A stretch of DNA of 10,942 nucleotides from NCBI GenBank assembly GCA_021129815.1, contig JAJOKN010000094.1, positions 4,152-15,093 on the forward strand, read 5' to 3'. This document shows, in pieces, positions 1-7,910 of this stretch. Numbering within the stretch: position 1 is the first letter of the stretch; the number at the start of each line of letters is the position of its first letter. This DNA is from Desulfotomaculum sp. (GTDB taxonomy: Bacteria; Bacillota; Desulfotomaculia; Desulfotomaculales; Desulfohalotomaculaceae). The notes below the pieces were generated by a model. The model saw only the letters and a list, made by a program, of their open reading frames with translations, had not been told where the DNA came from and did not search any database. The translations under genes were made by a program, and so were the position numbers.

Positions 1-22
1 TAATGAAAGGTGTGAACTTGCT

Positions 23-907
23 TTGGATGCTTCTTTAAAGGCTGAGATTTTAGTCGAAGCGCTGCCTTATATAAAAAAATTTTACGGTGCAACGGTAGTT
101 ATAAAATACGGCGGACATGCTATGATAAGCCAAGAGCTAAAAAAAGCAGTGCTCACAGACTTAGTGCTGATGAAGTATGTGGGGATAAATCCAATTGTGG
201 TGCACGGCGGCGGTCCAGAAATAACGGCTATGTTGAACAAGGTTGGCAAAGAGAGCTCCTTTTTTGGAGGGCTTAGAGTGACTGATGAGGAAACTATGGA
301 AATAGTTGAAATGGTGCTTGCTGGCAAGCTGAACAAAGAAATGGTAGCGCTTTTAAATAAATTAGGCGCAAAAGCAGTTGGGCTTTCTGGCAAAGATGCA
401 ATGCTTATAGAAGCGGAAAAGAAAATGGGAGAATTTTACAGAGATGGCAAGATGGAAGAACGAGATATAGGCTATGTAGGGGAAGTACGCAAAATCAACC
501 CTGATATAATCAACACGTTGATAGAAGAAGGCTATATACCGGTAATTTCACCTATAGGGCTTGGAGAAGATGGGCATAGTTACAACATAAATGCTGATAC
601 CGTTGCAGGAAAGCTTGCAGAAGCTCTAAAAGCAGATAAGCTTATAATTTTGACTGATGTAGAAGGAATTTTGAGAGAAAAAGATAACCCTAGCTCATTG
701 ATATCTGTGTTAAAAACTTCAGAAGTAGATGAACTTATAAAGTCGGGTGTGATATCAAGCGGCATGATTCCTAAAGTTAAGTGCTGTGTGTCAGCGGTGG
801 AAGGCGGAGTAAAAAGCACGCATATTTTAGATGGTCGGGTAAAACATTCTTTGCTTTTAGAGATTTTTACTGAAAAAGGGATAGGCACAATGGTTATTAA
901 AGAGTAG
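23..907 (+). CDS. argB: Acetylglutamate kinase (N-acetyl-L-glutamate 5-phosphotransferase)
   Basis: ArgB phosphorylates N-acetylglutamate with ATP, the second step of arginine synthesis, in the cytoplasm. The 294-residue product has the usual family length. Visible motifs of the amino-acid-kinase fold are KYGG (residues 28-31, with the phosphate-binding Lys28), HGGGPEI (61-67), GLSGKDA near 120, NINAD (188-192) and LTDVEGI (about 210-216). About 20 residues precede the first core strand and read as a helix (LVEALPYIKKF). Arginine-inhibited ArgB enzymes have such an N-terminal helix, so feedback inhibition by arginine is likely but inferred. The start is a TTG at 23, ten bases after an AAAGGTG ribosome site at 6-12. 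The frame stays open to the window edge, so a start further upstream cannot be excluded. The TAA at 1-3 may be the stop of the preceding gene (argJ in similar clusters), but three bases prove nothing. argD follows after 30 bases. Confidence 0.96.
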   Translation: MDASLKAEILVEALPYIKKFYGATVVIKYGGHAMISQELKKAVLTDLVLMKYVGINPIVVHGGGPEITAMLNKVGKESSFFGGLRVTDEETMEIVEMVLAGKLNKEMVALLNKLGAKAVGLSGKDAMLIEAEKKMGEFYRDGKMEERDIGYVGEVRKINPDIINTLIEEGYIPVISPIGLGEDGHSYNINADTVAGKLAEALKADKLIILTDVEGILREKDNPSSLISVLKTSEVDELIKSGVISSGMIPKVKCCVSAVEGGVKSTHILDGRVKHSLLLEIFTEKGIGTMVIKE

Positions 908-937
908 AATGAAAAAGGGGGTTATAAAATTAAAACA

Positions 938-2131
938 ATGTCAGATATATGCAAAGAATATTTGATGAACACGTATAAGCGCATACCTGTTGTGATGGTA
1001 AGGGGAGAAGGTATAAGGCTTTGGGATGATAAAGGCAATGAATATATGGATTTTGTAAGCGGTTTAGGAGTAAACTCGTTGGGACATTCGCATCCCAAAG
1101 TTACAAAAGCTATATGGAGACAGGCAGCAACGTTAATTCATGTATCCAATCTTTATTACATAGAGCAGCAGTGCAAGTTAGCTAAAGAGCTTTGCGATAA
1201 CTCATTTGCAGATAAAGTGTTTTTTTGCAACAGCGGTGCAGAAGCTGTAGAAGGCGCTATAAAGCTTGCCAGAAAACATGCAAAAGTTAAAGGGCATAAA
1301 AACAAATATGAAATAATAACTGCGTATAATTCATTTCACGGGCGCACTTACGGAGCGATTACTGCAACAGCACAATCTAAGTATCAAGAGAGCTTTAAAC
1401 CGCTTGTTCCGGGATTTAAATATGTACCCTTTAACGATATAGATGCGATATCAAGTGCAATATCGGAAGAGACTTGCGCTGTGATGTTGGAGCCTGTTCA
1501 AGGAGAGGGTGGGGTATATCCAGCCGATGAGGAATATCTAAAGCAGGTGAGAAAATTATGTGATGAAAGAGAAATTCTCTTGATTTTCGATGAAGTGCAG
1601 TGTGGGCTTGGCAGAACGGGGCGGCTTTTTGCACACCAGCGTTATGGTGTAACGCCAGATATATGCACAGTTGCAAAAGCTTTAGGAAATGGCTTTCCAA
1701 TAGGAGCGGTGCTTGCGACAGATGATGCGGCAGTGTTTGAGCCGGGAGATCATGCCAGCACTTTTGGTGGAAACCCGCTGGCATGTGAGGTAGCGCTTGC
1801 AGTGTTGGAGGTAATGCTGGAAAGTGCAGTTGAGAACGCTTATAAAATGGGAGAATATTTTAAAGACGCTCTGATAGGGCTTAAAAGAAAATACAGCGTG
1901 ATAAAAGAAGTGCGCGGGATGGGACTCATGCTGGGAGTGGAATTTTCAAGGGACTTAGGTGAACTGGTAGTTGATTTGCGTAAAAATGGATTGCTTGTAA
2001 ACTGCATAAATAACAGGATTTTAAGATTTTTACCGCCACTTATTGTCACAAAAGAAGACATTGATAGAGCAATTGCTATGCTGGATGAAAGCATTGAAAA
2101 GCTTTTTAATGATGGAAGCAAAAGAAGGTGA
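938..2131 (+). CDS. argD: Acetylornithine aminotransferase (class III, PLP-dependent)
   Basis: ArgD transfers an amino group from glutamate to N-acetylglutamate 5-semialdehyde, giving N-acetylornithine. The 397-residue protein has the landmarks of a class III aminotransferase: NSLGHSHP (about 46-53), SGAEAVEGAIKLAR (about 99-112), FHGRT, IFDEVQCGLGRTG, the pyridoxal-phosphate lysine in AKALGNGFPIGA (Lys247) and TFGGNPLAC. Related enzymes act on ornithine, GABA or succinylornithine, but length and position next to argB favour argD. The start is uncertain. The ATG at 938 gives the usual N-terminus (MSDICKEYLMNTY), but the only strong ribosome site, AAAGGGGG around 913-920, lies 17 bases upstream. 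An in-frame ATT at 929 would be ideally spaced and would add MKT. The gene probably shares a transcript with argB. The stop is followed by a gap that carries a new promoter. Confidence 0.95.
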   Translation: MSDICKEYLMNTYKRIPVVMVRGEGIRLWDDKGNEYMDFVSGLGVNSLGHSHPKVTKAIWRQAATLIHVSNLYYIEQQCKLAKELCDNSFADKVFFCNSGAEAVEGAIKLARKHAKVKGHKNKYEIITAYNSFHGRTYGAITATAQSKYQESFKPLVPGFKYVPFNDIDAISSAISEETCAVMLEPVQGEGGVYPADEEYLKQVRKLCDEREILLIFDEVQCGLGRTGRLFAHQRYGVTPDICTVAKALGNGFPIGAVLATDDAAVFEPGDHASTFGGNPLACEVALAVLEVMLESAVENAYKMGEYFKDALIGLKRKYSVIKEVRGMGLMLGVEFSRDLGELVVDLRKNGLLVNCINNRILRFLPPLIVTKEDIDRAIAMLDESIEKLFNDGSKRR

Positions 2132-2202
2132 AAAAGAAGAAGATGTGTTGGGCAAATACAGCATAAAGCATTGAGGGGTAAGATAAAACTTTGGTTGATC
2201 TG

Positions 2203-2220
2203 ACAGAATATAATTTCAAT
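2203..2220. promoter_or_regulatory. Possible weak second ARG box
   Basis: The site reads AGAAT-ATAA-TTTCA at its core. It matches the ARG-box core TGNAT-WWWW-ATNCA at all but one position in each half, and 13 of 18 positions of the Bacillus-type AhrC consensus as I recall it. It contains a TATAAT (2209-2214) but no convincing -35 element. It lies about 84 bases upstream of the stronger box. Distal auxiliary operators are known for arginine repressors, but AT-rich chance matches are common. Confidence 0.3.
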
Positions 2221-2286
2221 TGCATCAAGGTATTACAGGTATTTGGGTAGTAGAAAAATACCGCATTAGTGAAAATAAATAACCCT

Positions 2287-2304
2287 GTTGTATTTTTATA
2301 CAAC
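2287..2304. promoter_or_regulatory. ARG box (ArgR/AhrC operator) at the carB promoter
   Basis: The 18 bases GTTGTATTTTTATACAAC form a perfect palindrome around a TTTT/ATAC junction: GTTGTAT (2287-2293), TTTT (2294-2297), ATACAAC (2298-2304). The core TGTAT-TTTT-ATACA fits the ARG-box consensus TGNAT-WWWW-ATNCA exactly. The symmetry extends outward to 2283-2308 with one mismatch. The left half covers the -35 hexamer of the carB promoter and the right half lies in the spacer, so bound repressor should block RNA polymerase. Regulation by an arginine-responsive ArgR/AhrC repressor is inferred; no repressor gene is in the window. Confidence 0.8.
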
Positions 2305-2316
2305 AAGGTGTATAAT
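2288..2316 (+). promoter_or_regulatory. Promoter of carB-argF-argG
   Basis: A TTGTAT hexamer (2288-2293, TTGACA-like) and a perfect TATAAT (2311-2316) are separated by 17 bases, the ideal sigma-A spacing. Transcription would start near 2323, leaving a leader of about 25 bases before the carB start, too short for an attenuator or riboswitch. The promoter is embedded in the ARG box, which points to direct repression in the presence of arginine. Confidence 0.75.
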
Positions 2317-2337
2317 TATAAAAACTGAATTAAACTT

Positions 2338-2344
2338 GAGGTGA
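2338..2344 (+). promoter_or_regulatory. carB ribosome binding site that decides the start
   Basis: GAGGTGA at 2338-2344 is a strong Shine-Dalgarno sequence. It overlaps the in-frame GTG at 2341, which therefore cannot be the start. The next in-frame GTG at 2350 is 5 bases downstream, the correct spacing, and gives the family-typical N-terminus MPIYEDIKRVLVIGSGP. Confidence 0.8.
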
Positions 2345-2349
2345 AGAGT

Positions 2350-5300
2350 GTGCCGATTTACGAAGATATAAAGAGAGTGCTTGTTATAGGTTCAGGGCCT
2401 ATCATAATAGGACAGGCAGCGGAGTTTGATTACTCCGGCACGCAGGCATGTAAAGCGCTCAAAGAAGAAGGGCTTGAAGTGGTGCTGGTTAATTCTAATC
2501 CAGCTACCATCATGACTGATAAGGAAACAGCAGATGCGATATATATCGAGCCGATAAATGTGCAGACGATAGAGAAGATAATAGAAATAGAAAAACCAGA
2601 TGGTCTCTTGCCTACTCTTGGAGGACAAACTGGGCTTAACATGGCAGTAGAGCTGTTTGAAAAGGGGATATTGGATAAATACGGTGTAAGGCTTTTAGGC
2701 ACTTCACTCGATACCATAAAAAAAGCAGAGGATAGAGAGCTGTTTAAGAAGACAATGCTCGAAATCGGCGAGCCGATACCAGAAAGCAAGACAATATCAA
2801 GCATAGAAGAAGCGCTTTTGTTTGTTAAAGAGATAGGATATCCAGTTATCATAAGGCCTGCTTACACTCTCGGCGGGACAGGCGGCGGCATTGCTCATAA
2901 TGAAAAAGAGCTTATAACTATTTTGCATCGCGGGCTTAAAATGAGCAGGATAGGACAGGCACTCATAGAGCGAAGCGTTGCTGGTTGGAAGGAAATAGAA
3001 TACGAAGTGATCCGTGACAGCAAGGACAACTGTATTACGATCTGCAACATGGAAAACTTGGATCCCATAGGAATACATACAGGCGACAGCATCGTTGTAG
3101 CGCCATCGCAGACGCTCGTGGATAAGGAGTATCAGATGCTTAGAAGCGCAGCGCTTAAGATAATACGAGCGCTTGGAGTAGAGGGTGGGTGCAACATTCA
3201 ATATGCACTCGACCCTCACAGCTTTCAATATTATGTGATAGAAGTAAATCCCAGAGTGAGCAGATCTTCGGCATTAGCTTCTAAAGCTACGGGATATCCC
3301 ATAGCTAAAATTGCAGCTAAAATTGCGGTAGGGCTTACGCTGGATGAGATGAAAAACCCTGTGACAGGCAGCACCAGCGCCTGTTATGAGCCAGCGCTGG
3401 ATTATGTTGTGACAAAAATACCGCGCTGGCCTTTTGATAAATTTGAACTTGGGGATAGAGTGCTCGGCACTCAGATGAAAGCTACTGGAGAGGTCATGGC
3501 TATTGATAGATGCTTTGAGGGTTCGCTCATGAAAGCAGTTAGGTCGCTTGAAATTGGAGTGGAAGCTTTAAAGCTTCCCGGCAGCGGCAGCTGGACGGAG
3601 ATTCAACTGGAAAACAAGCTTAGAATTGCAGATGATGAGAGGATTTTTGCAGTGGCGGAAAGCTTTAGGCGCGGCTGGGGAGTTCATGAAGTATATGAGC
3701 TTACCAAGATAGATAAGTGGTTTTTAGAGAAAATAAAAAACATAATGGATTTGGAAAAGGAAATCATAAAAGCAGGTAAAGATATAGATGAAGAGTTGTT
3801 GGCAAAAGCAAAGCAAATGAACTTTGCTGACAGCTACATAGCAAAGTTAACTAACTTAAAAGAGAGCGACATAAAGGAGATGCGAAAAAGATTTAACATA
3901 AAAGTTGTGTACAAAACAGTGGATACGTGTGCAGCGGAGTTTGAATCAGTCACTCCTTACTATTATTCTTCCTTTGAGAGCGGAGAAGATGAATCAGTAA
4001 AGATGAGCGATGAGAGCGTAGTGGTGCTCGGCTCTGGACCTATACGCATAGGGCAGGGCATAGAGTTTGATTACTGCTCTGTTCATTCGGTAAAAGGGAT
4101 TCAACAAGCAGGTATAAAAGCTATCATCATAAACAACAACCCTGAAACGGTGAGTACTGATTTTGATACTTCTGACAAGCTGTATTTTGAACCGCTTACG
4201 CTAGAAGATGTGATGAATGTCATTGAAAAAGAAAAGCCAAGAGGAGTCATAGTACAGTTTGGCGGTCAGACTGCTATAAACTTAGCAGATGGGCTGTATA
4301 AAAATGGAGTAAATATTTTGGGGACTTCTTTTGAAAGTATTGACATAGCAGAGGATAGAGAAAGATTTGATAAGCTTTTGACCAGCATAGGAATTCCGCA
4401 TACAGAGGGTGACACTGCATTTGACATAAGCGCAGCAGTGGATATCGCACAAAAACTTGGATATCCAGTGTTGGTGCGGCCTTCTTATGTTTTGGGTGGT
4501 CGTGCCATGGAAGTGGTTTATAACACAGAACAGCTCATTAAATATATGGAAAACGCAGTGAAGATTTCATCCAAGCATCCAGTGCTCATAGACAAGTACA
4601 TAAATGGAAAAGAGGTAGAGGTGGATGCTATAGGTGATGGTGAGGATTTCTTTATACCGGGAATAATGGAACATGTGGAGCGGGCAGGAGTGCACTCAGG
4701 CGACAGCATTGCGGTATATCCGCCGTATTCGCTTACTCAGAAAGAGATAGACAAGATAGTGGAATATACAGTGAAGATAGGCAGAGCCTTGAATATAAAA
4801 GGTTTGTTTAATATCCAGTATGTAGTGTCAGAAGATGGGGTGTTTGTGCTGGAAGTAAACCCTAGAGCATCGAGAACAGTGCCGATTTTGAGCAAAGTGA
4901 CAGGTGTGCAAATGGTAAAAGTAGCCACGCGCGCGATGCTTGGGGAAAGCTTAGCAGCACAAGGTTACTATACGGGGCTTAAAGAGCCTCCGAATTATGT
5001 AGTGGTGAAAGCACCTGTGTTTTCGTTTGAAAAGCTAGGGCTTGTTGAAATAAGCTTGGGCCCTGAAATGAAATCTACCGGTGAGGTAATGGGAATTGCG
5101 CCAAACTTTGAAGAGGCATTTTATAAGGCTATTTTAGCAAGTGGGTTTACTATAAAAGAACATGGCACAGTGATGTTTTCAATATCAGATAGATTTAAAG
5201 AAGAGGTTGTGCCGATAGCAAAGGAATATGAAAAATTAGGTTTTGATCTAGCAGCTACTCCCAACACTGCTGAGTTTTTGAGCAATGCCGGTATGGGTGT

Positions 5301-5526
5301 AAAGCCGATTGAAAATGCTGTTGATTTGATACGAGCTGGAAAGATACATCTTGTAATAAATGTGCCTACCATGGGCAAGGTACCTTCGCGAAAGGGCTTT
5401 AAGATAAGACGTGCTGCTGTTGAGTATAAAGTGCCGTGTTTTACTTCGCTTGATACGGCTAAAGCTCTAGCAAGAGCATTGAAGAAATTTACCGGCTTAA
5501 GCGTACCAGAGCCGTTTAAACTTTAG
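2350..5526 (+). CDS. carB: Carbamoyl-phosphate synthase, large (ammonia-using) subunit
   Basis: CarB makes carbamoyl phosphate from bicarbonate, ammonia and two ATP; the ammonia normally comes from glutamine through a channel from the small subunit CarA. Starting at the GTG at 2350 the protein has 1058 residues, complete for the family. The two homologous ATP-grasp halves are intact: GSGPIIIGQAAEFDYSG (from residue 14), SNPATIMTD, GGQTGLNMA and EVNPRVSRSSAL in the carboxyphosphate half; GSGPIRIGQGIEFDY (from 561), NNPETVSTDFD, GGQTAINLA and EVNPRASRTVP in the carbamate half. The final 130 or so residues form the MGS-like allosteric domain (GTVMFSISDRFKE, ATPNTAEFL). Carbamoyl phosphate feeds ArgF, encoded 14 bases downstream, and also pyrimidine synthesis. 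The oddity is the lack of an adjacent carA, so the partner must come from elsewhere in the genome. An arginine-specific role is inferred from position and ARG box. Confidence 0.96.
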   Translation: MPIYEDIKRVLVIGSGPIIIGQAAEFDYSGTQACKALKEEGLEVVLVNSNPATIMTDKETADAIYIEPINVQTIEKIIEIEKPDGLLPTLGGQTGLNMAVELFEKGILDKYGVRLLGTSLDTIKKAEDRELFKKTMLEIGEPIPESKTISSIEEALLFVKEIGYPVIIRPAYTLGGTGGGIAHNEKELITILHRGLKMSRIGQALIERSVAGWKEIEYEVIRDSKDNCITICNMENLDPIGIHTGDSIVVAPSQTLVDKEYQMLRSAALKIIRALGVEGGCNIQYALDPHSFQYYVIEVNPRVSRSSALASKATGYPIAKIAAKIAVGLTLDEMKNPVTGSTSACYEPALDYVVTKIPRWPFDKFELGDRVLGTQMKATGEVMAIDRCFEGSLMKAVRSLEIGVEALKLPGSGSWTEIQLENKLRIADDERIFAVAESFRRGWGVHEVYELTKIDKWFLEKIKNIMDLEKEIIKAGKDIDEELLAKAKQMNFADSYIAKLTNLKESDIKEMRKRFNIKVVYKTVDTCAAEFESVTPYYYSSFESGEDESVKMSDESVVVLGSGPIRIGQGIEFDYCSVHSVKGIQQAGIKAIIINNNPETVSTDFDTSDKLYFEPLTLEDVMNVIEKEKPRGVIVQFGGQTAINLADGLYKNGVNILGTSFESIDIAEDRERFDKLLTSIGIPHTEGDTAFDISAAVDIAQKLGYPVLVRPSYVLGGRAMEVVYNTEQLIKYMENAVKISSKHPVLIDKYINGKEVEVDAIGDGEDFFIPGIMEHVERAGVHSGDSIAVYPPYSLTQKEIDKIVEYTVKIGRALNIKGLFNIQYVVSEDGVFVLEVNPRASRTVPILSKVTGVQMVKVATRAMLGESLAAQGYYTGLKEPPNYVVVKAPVFSFEKLGLVEISLGPEMKSTGEVMGIAPNFEEAFYKAILASGFTIKEHGTVMFSISDRFKEEVVPIAKEYEKLGFDLAATPNTAEFLSNAGMGVKPIENAVDLIRAGKIHLVINVPTMGKVPSRKGFKIRRAAVEYKVPCFTSLDTAKALARALKKFTGLSVPEPFKL

Positions 5527-5540
5527 GAGGGGTTTTGAAA

Positions 5541-6482
5541 ATGCTGCCGCTTTATGACAAGTTTAAAGGAAGAGACTTGCTGACTCTAGCTGACTATACC
5601 AGCGAAGAAATACACACGATTTTAAATGTGGCTTTGCAGTTGAAGGAAATGCACAAAAAACGCATTCCTACACCGTACTTGCAAGGCAAGACGCTCGGTA
5701 TGATATTTCAAAAAGCTTCTACGCGCACTAGGGTGTCATTTGAAGTAGGTATGTACCAACTAGGTGGGCAAGCTTTGCTTTTGTCTTCAAATGATATGCA
5801 GCTGGGCAGAGGAGAAACTATTGCTGATACTGCTAGAGTGCTTTCCAGATTCTTAGATGGCATTATGATAAGAACGTTTAAACAAAGCGATGTTGAGGAA
5901 ATGGCAGAGCATGCAGATATACCAGTTATAAACGGACTTACAGATTTGACGCATCCATGTCAAGCATTGGCTGATTTGCTCACTATAATGGAATATAAGA
6001 AAAAGTTAAAGGGACTAAAGCTTGCATATATAGGAGATGGGAATAACATAGCACATTCTCTTTTGATAGCATCTAGCAAGGTTGGTATGAATATTTCCGT
6101 TGCTACTCCAAAGGGCTATGAGCCAGATCAAACAATAACGATGATAGCAAAAGACGAAGCTGATAGAAATGATGCAGATATAGTGATATCAAATGACCCT
6201 TTTGATGCGGTAAAAGATGCAGATGTTGTTGTGACAGATGTGTGGGCTAGCATGGGGCAGGAATCCGAGGCAGAGGATAGAGCTAAAGCATTCAAAGATT
6301 ATCAGGTAAACTCAAAACTTGTATCAAATGCTAAGCCGGACTTTATATTTTTGCACTGTTTGCCTGCACATCGCGGCGAAGAGGTGACAAGCGATGTAAT
6401 AGACGGTGTCCATTCGGTTGTATGGGATGAAGCTGAAAACAGACTTCATGTTCAAAAAGCAGTGCTAGCGCTGTTGCTGTGA
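5541..6482 (+). CDS. argF: Ornithine carbamoyltransferase (anabolic)
   Basis: ArgF joins carbamoyl phosphate to ornithine to give citrulline. The 313-residue product carries the carbamoyl-phosphate loop STRTRVSFE (from Ser60), HPCQALADL in the hinge region, the ornithine loop DVWASMGQE and HCLPAHRGEE (His272-Pro275). The SMG and HCLP motifs separate it from aspartate carbamoyltransferase. The catabolic enzyme ArcB is closely related, but arcA and arcC are absent and biosynthetic genes flank it. The ribosome site AGGAGGGG (5525-5532) overlaps the carB stop codon. An in-frame TTG at 5535 is too close to it, so the ATG at 5541 is preferred; the TTG would add only two residues. Tight spacing suggests cotranscription with carB, so that substrate supply and use are made together. 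Confidence 0.96.
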   Translation: MLPLYDKFKGRDLLTLADYTSEEIHTILNVALQLKEMHKKRIPTPYLQGKTLGMIFQKASTRTRVSFEVGMYQLGGQALLLSSNDMQLGRGETIADTARVLSRFLDGIMIRTFKQSDVEEMAEHADIPVINGLTDLTHPCQALADLLTIMEYKKKLKGLKLAYIGDGNNIAHSLLIASSKVGMNISVATPKGYEPDQTITMIAKDEADRNDADIVISNDPFDAVKDADVVVTDVWASMGQESEAEDRAKAFKDYQVNSKLVSNAKPDFIFLHCLPAHRGEEVTSDVIDGVHSVVWDEAENRLHVQKAVLALLL

Positions 6483-6539
6483 GAATTTGTAGAGGGTGTT
6501 AGTTGTTATAACGAAATAGGAAATGGAGTGAATTTTTGA

Positions 6540-7775
6540 ATGGCTAAAGTGGTATTGGCGTATTCAGGGGGACTTGATACATCTATAATTATAAGGTGGC
6601 TCAAAGAGAATTATGGCTATGAAGTTATTGCAATGACAGCAGATCTAGGGCAGGAAGAAGAGCTGGATTCTCTGGAAGAAAAAGCTATAAGAAGTGGAGC
6701 AAGCAAAGTTTACATAGAGGACTTACGGGAAGAGTTTGTGACGGATTATATTTACCCAACTGTAAAAGCAGGCGCTATATATGAGGGCAAGTATCTTTTA
6801 GGCACTGCTATGGCAAGACCGCTTATTGCAAAAAAATTGGTTGAAATTGCAGAAAAAGAAGGTGCTGTTGCAGTTGCACACGGCGCTACTGGAAAGGGAA
6901 ACGACCAAGTGCGCTTTGAGCTATCTATAAAAGCGCTAAATCCCAGTCTTAGGATTATTGCACCTTGGAGAGAGTGGAGCATTCGTTCACGAGAAGACGC
7001 AATTGACTATGCAGAAGCTCACAACATTCCTGTACCTGTGACCAAGGAGTCAATTTACAGTCGTGATAGAAATTTGTGGCATATAAGTCATGAAGGTGGA
7101 GATTTGGAAAATCCTTGGCTTTCTGCTCCTGATGAAGTATTGATGCTTACAGTGCCGCCTCACAAAGCGCCTGATAGGCATACTCTTATAGAGCTGGATT
7201 TTGAAAAAGGCATACCAGTAAAATTGAATGGTGAGGCATTGGACCCAGTATCAATGATAAAAAAATTAAATGACATAGGCGGCGCAAATGGCATAGGTAT
7301 AGTGGATATGGTAGAAAACAGGCTTGTAGGAATGAAATCTCGCGGTGTTTATGAAACACCAGGAGGAACAATATTGGTTATAGCACACAGAGAGCTGGAA
7401 CTTTTAACGCTTGATAGAAACACACTTCATTATAAAGAAATACTTGCGTTAAAATATGCAGAGCTTGTGTATGATGGTATGTGGTTTACACCTTTAAGAG
7501 AGGCGATGGATGCATTTGTAGATGTGACACAGCAGAACGTTACAGGTACGGTAAGGCTTAAGCTTTATAAGGGTAACATAATACCAGCAGGAGTTAAATC
7601 TCCATATTCGCTTTACGATGAAGAACTGTGCACGTTTGGAGTAGATGAAGTATATAACCAAAGCGATGCAGAAGGGTTTATCAACTTATTTGGACTGCCA
7701 ATAAAGGTAAGGGCATTGATGGAGCAAAAGAACAAAAGTAAAGAAGAAAGAGCAAAGCAGAGGGAAAAAGCGTAA
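6540..7775 (+). CDS. argG: Argininosuccinate synthase
   Basis: ArgG condenses citrulline and aspartate, using ATP, into argininosuccinate. The 411-residue protein is of normal family length. It opens with the N-type ATP-pyrophosphatase loop AYSGGLDTS (residues 7-15), followed by ADLGQEEE (about 34-41), the HGATGKGNDQVRFE stretch (114-127) that binds citrulline and aspartate, and YSRDRNLWHISHEGGDLENP. The C-terminal 14 residues are a charged tail. Translation starts at ATG 6540 behind a GGAGTGA site about 8-10 bases upstream. The 57-base gap after argF contains GTTATAAC, an 8-base palindrome, but no convincing promoter or terminator, so argG probably belongs to the carB-argF transcript. Unusually for an arginine cluster, argH does not follow directly but comes 588 bases later. 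Confidence 0.97.
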   Translation: MAKVVLAYSGGLDTSIIIRWLKENYGYEVIAMTADLGQEEELDSLEEKAIRSGASKVYIEDLREEFVTDYIYPTVKAGAIYEGKYLLGTAMARPLIAKKLVEIAEKEGAVAVAHGATGKGNDQVRFELSIKALNPSLRIIAPWREWSIRSREDAIDYAEAHNIPVPVTKESIYSRDRNLWHISHEGGDLENPWLSAPDEVLMLTVPPHKAPDRHTLIELDFEKGIPVKLNGEALDPVSMIKKLNDIGGANGIGIVDMVENRLVGMKSRGVYETPGGTILVIAHRELELLTLDRNTLHYKEILALKYAELVYDGMWFTPLREAMDAFVDVTQQNVTGTVRLKLYKGNIIPAGVKSPYSLYDEELCTFGVDEVYNQSDAEGFINLFGLPIKVRALMEQKNKSKEERAKQREKA

Positions 7776-7825
7776 AAGATTTTTCGAGCAATGTCACTTG
7801 TTGGTAGTCGGAAAAGGGAAATAAA

Positions 7826-7853
7826 TTTTAACAAACGGAGCCATATAACAGAT
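7826..7853 (+). repeat. TTTTAACAAA...TAACAGAT module, copy 1
   Basis: This short copy runs from TTTTAACAAACGGAG to TAACAGAT (7846-7853) and leads directly into heptamer array 1. The related module at 8221-8275 has the same start, an ACGGA core and the same terminal octamer in front of array 3, but has an extra middle part containing AATAGGATTT. The two look like divergent copies of one intergenic unit. Confidence 0.55.
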
Positions 7854-7881
7854 GTCGGAAGTCGGAGGTCAGAGGTCAGAC
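7854..7881 (+). repeat. Heptanucleotide array 1 (4 x GTCRGAR)
   Basis: Four uninterrupted 7-base units lie head to tail: GTCGGAA, GTCGGAG, GTCAGAG, GTCAGAC. Earlier units (GTTGGTA, GTCGGAA at 7800-7813) and later degenerate ones (GTGAAAA, GTTAAAA at 7886-7899) flank it. The octamer TAACAGAT directly precedes the array. Confidence 0.85.
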
Positions 7882-7910
7882 AGATGTGAAAAGTTAAAAA
7901 ATTTATCGGA

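Larger units (their letters stand above)
2132..2349 (+). other. argD-carB intergenic region with no carA
   Basis: These 218 bases separate argD from carB, where many Firmicute arginine clusters carry carA. No reading frame here resembles the CarA N-terminus, its class I glutamine amidotransferase motifs or its C-terminus, and no long frame is open. The region instead holds a weak ARG-box-like site (2203-2220) with a TATAAT inside it, a strong ARG-box palindrome (2287-2304), a promoter (2288-2316) and the carB ribosome site (2338-2344). I see no rho-independent terminator on the + strand, so read-through from argD is possible. Confidence 0.75.

Noticed and set aside
2283..2308. Hairpin as a rho-independent terminator of argD
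   Set aside because: No T-run follows on the + strand, the stem is AT-rich, and the palindrome fits an ARG box overlapping a well-spaced promoter. T-rich sequence follows only on the minus strand, where there is no gene to terminate.
2341..2343. GTG at 2341 as the carB start
   Set aside because: It lies inside the ribosome binding site GAGGTGA; the GTG at 2350 is correctly spaced and gives the family-typical N-terminus.
2132..2349. Remnant of a decayed carA
   Set aside because: No frame shows CarA-like residues, and the short ATG frame at 2143 (MCWANTA) ends at once.
6483..6539. Separate argG promoter in the argF-argG gap
   Set aside because: A TATAAC (6507-6512) is present but the nearest TTG-type -35 hexamer is only about 14 bases away, and there is no ARG box.
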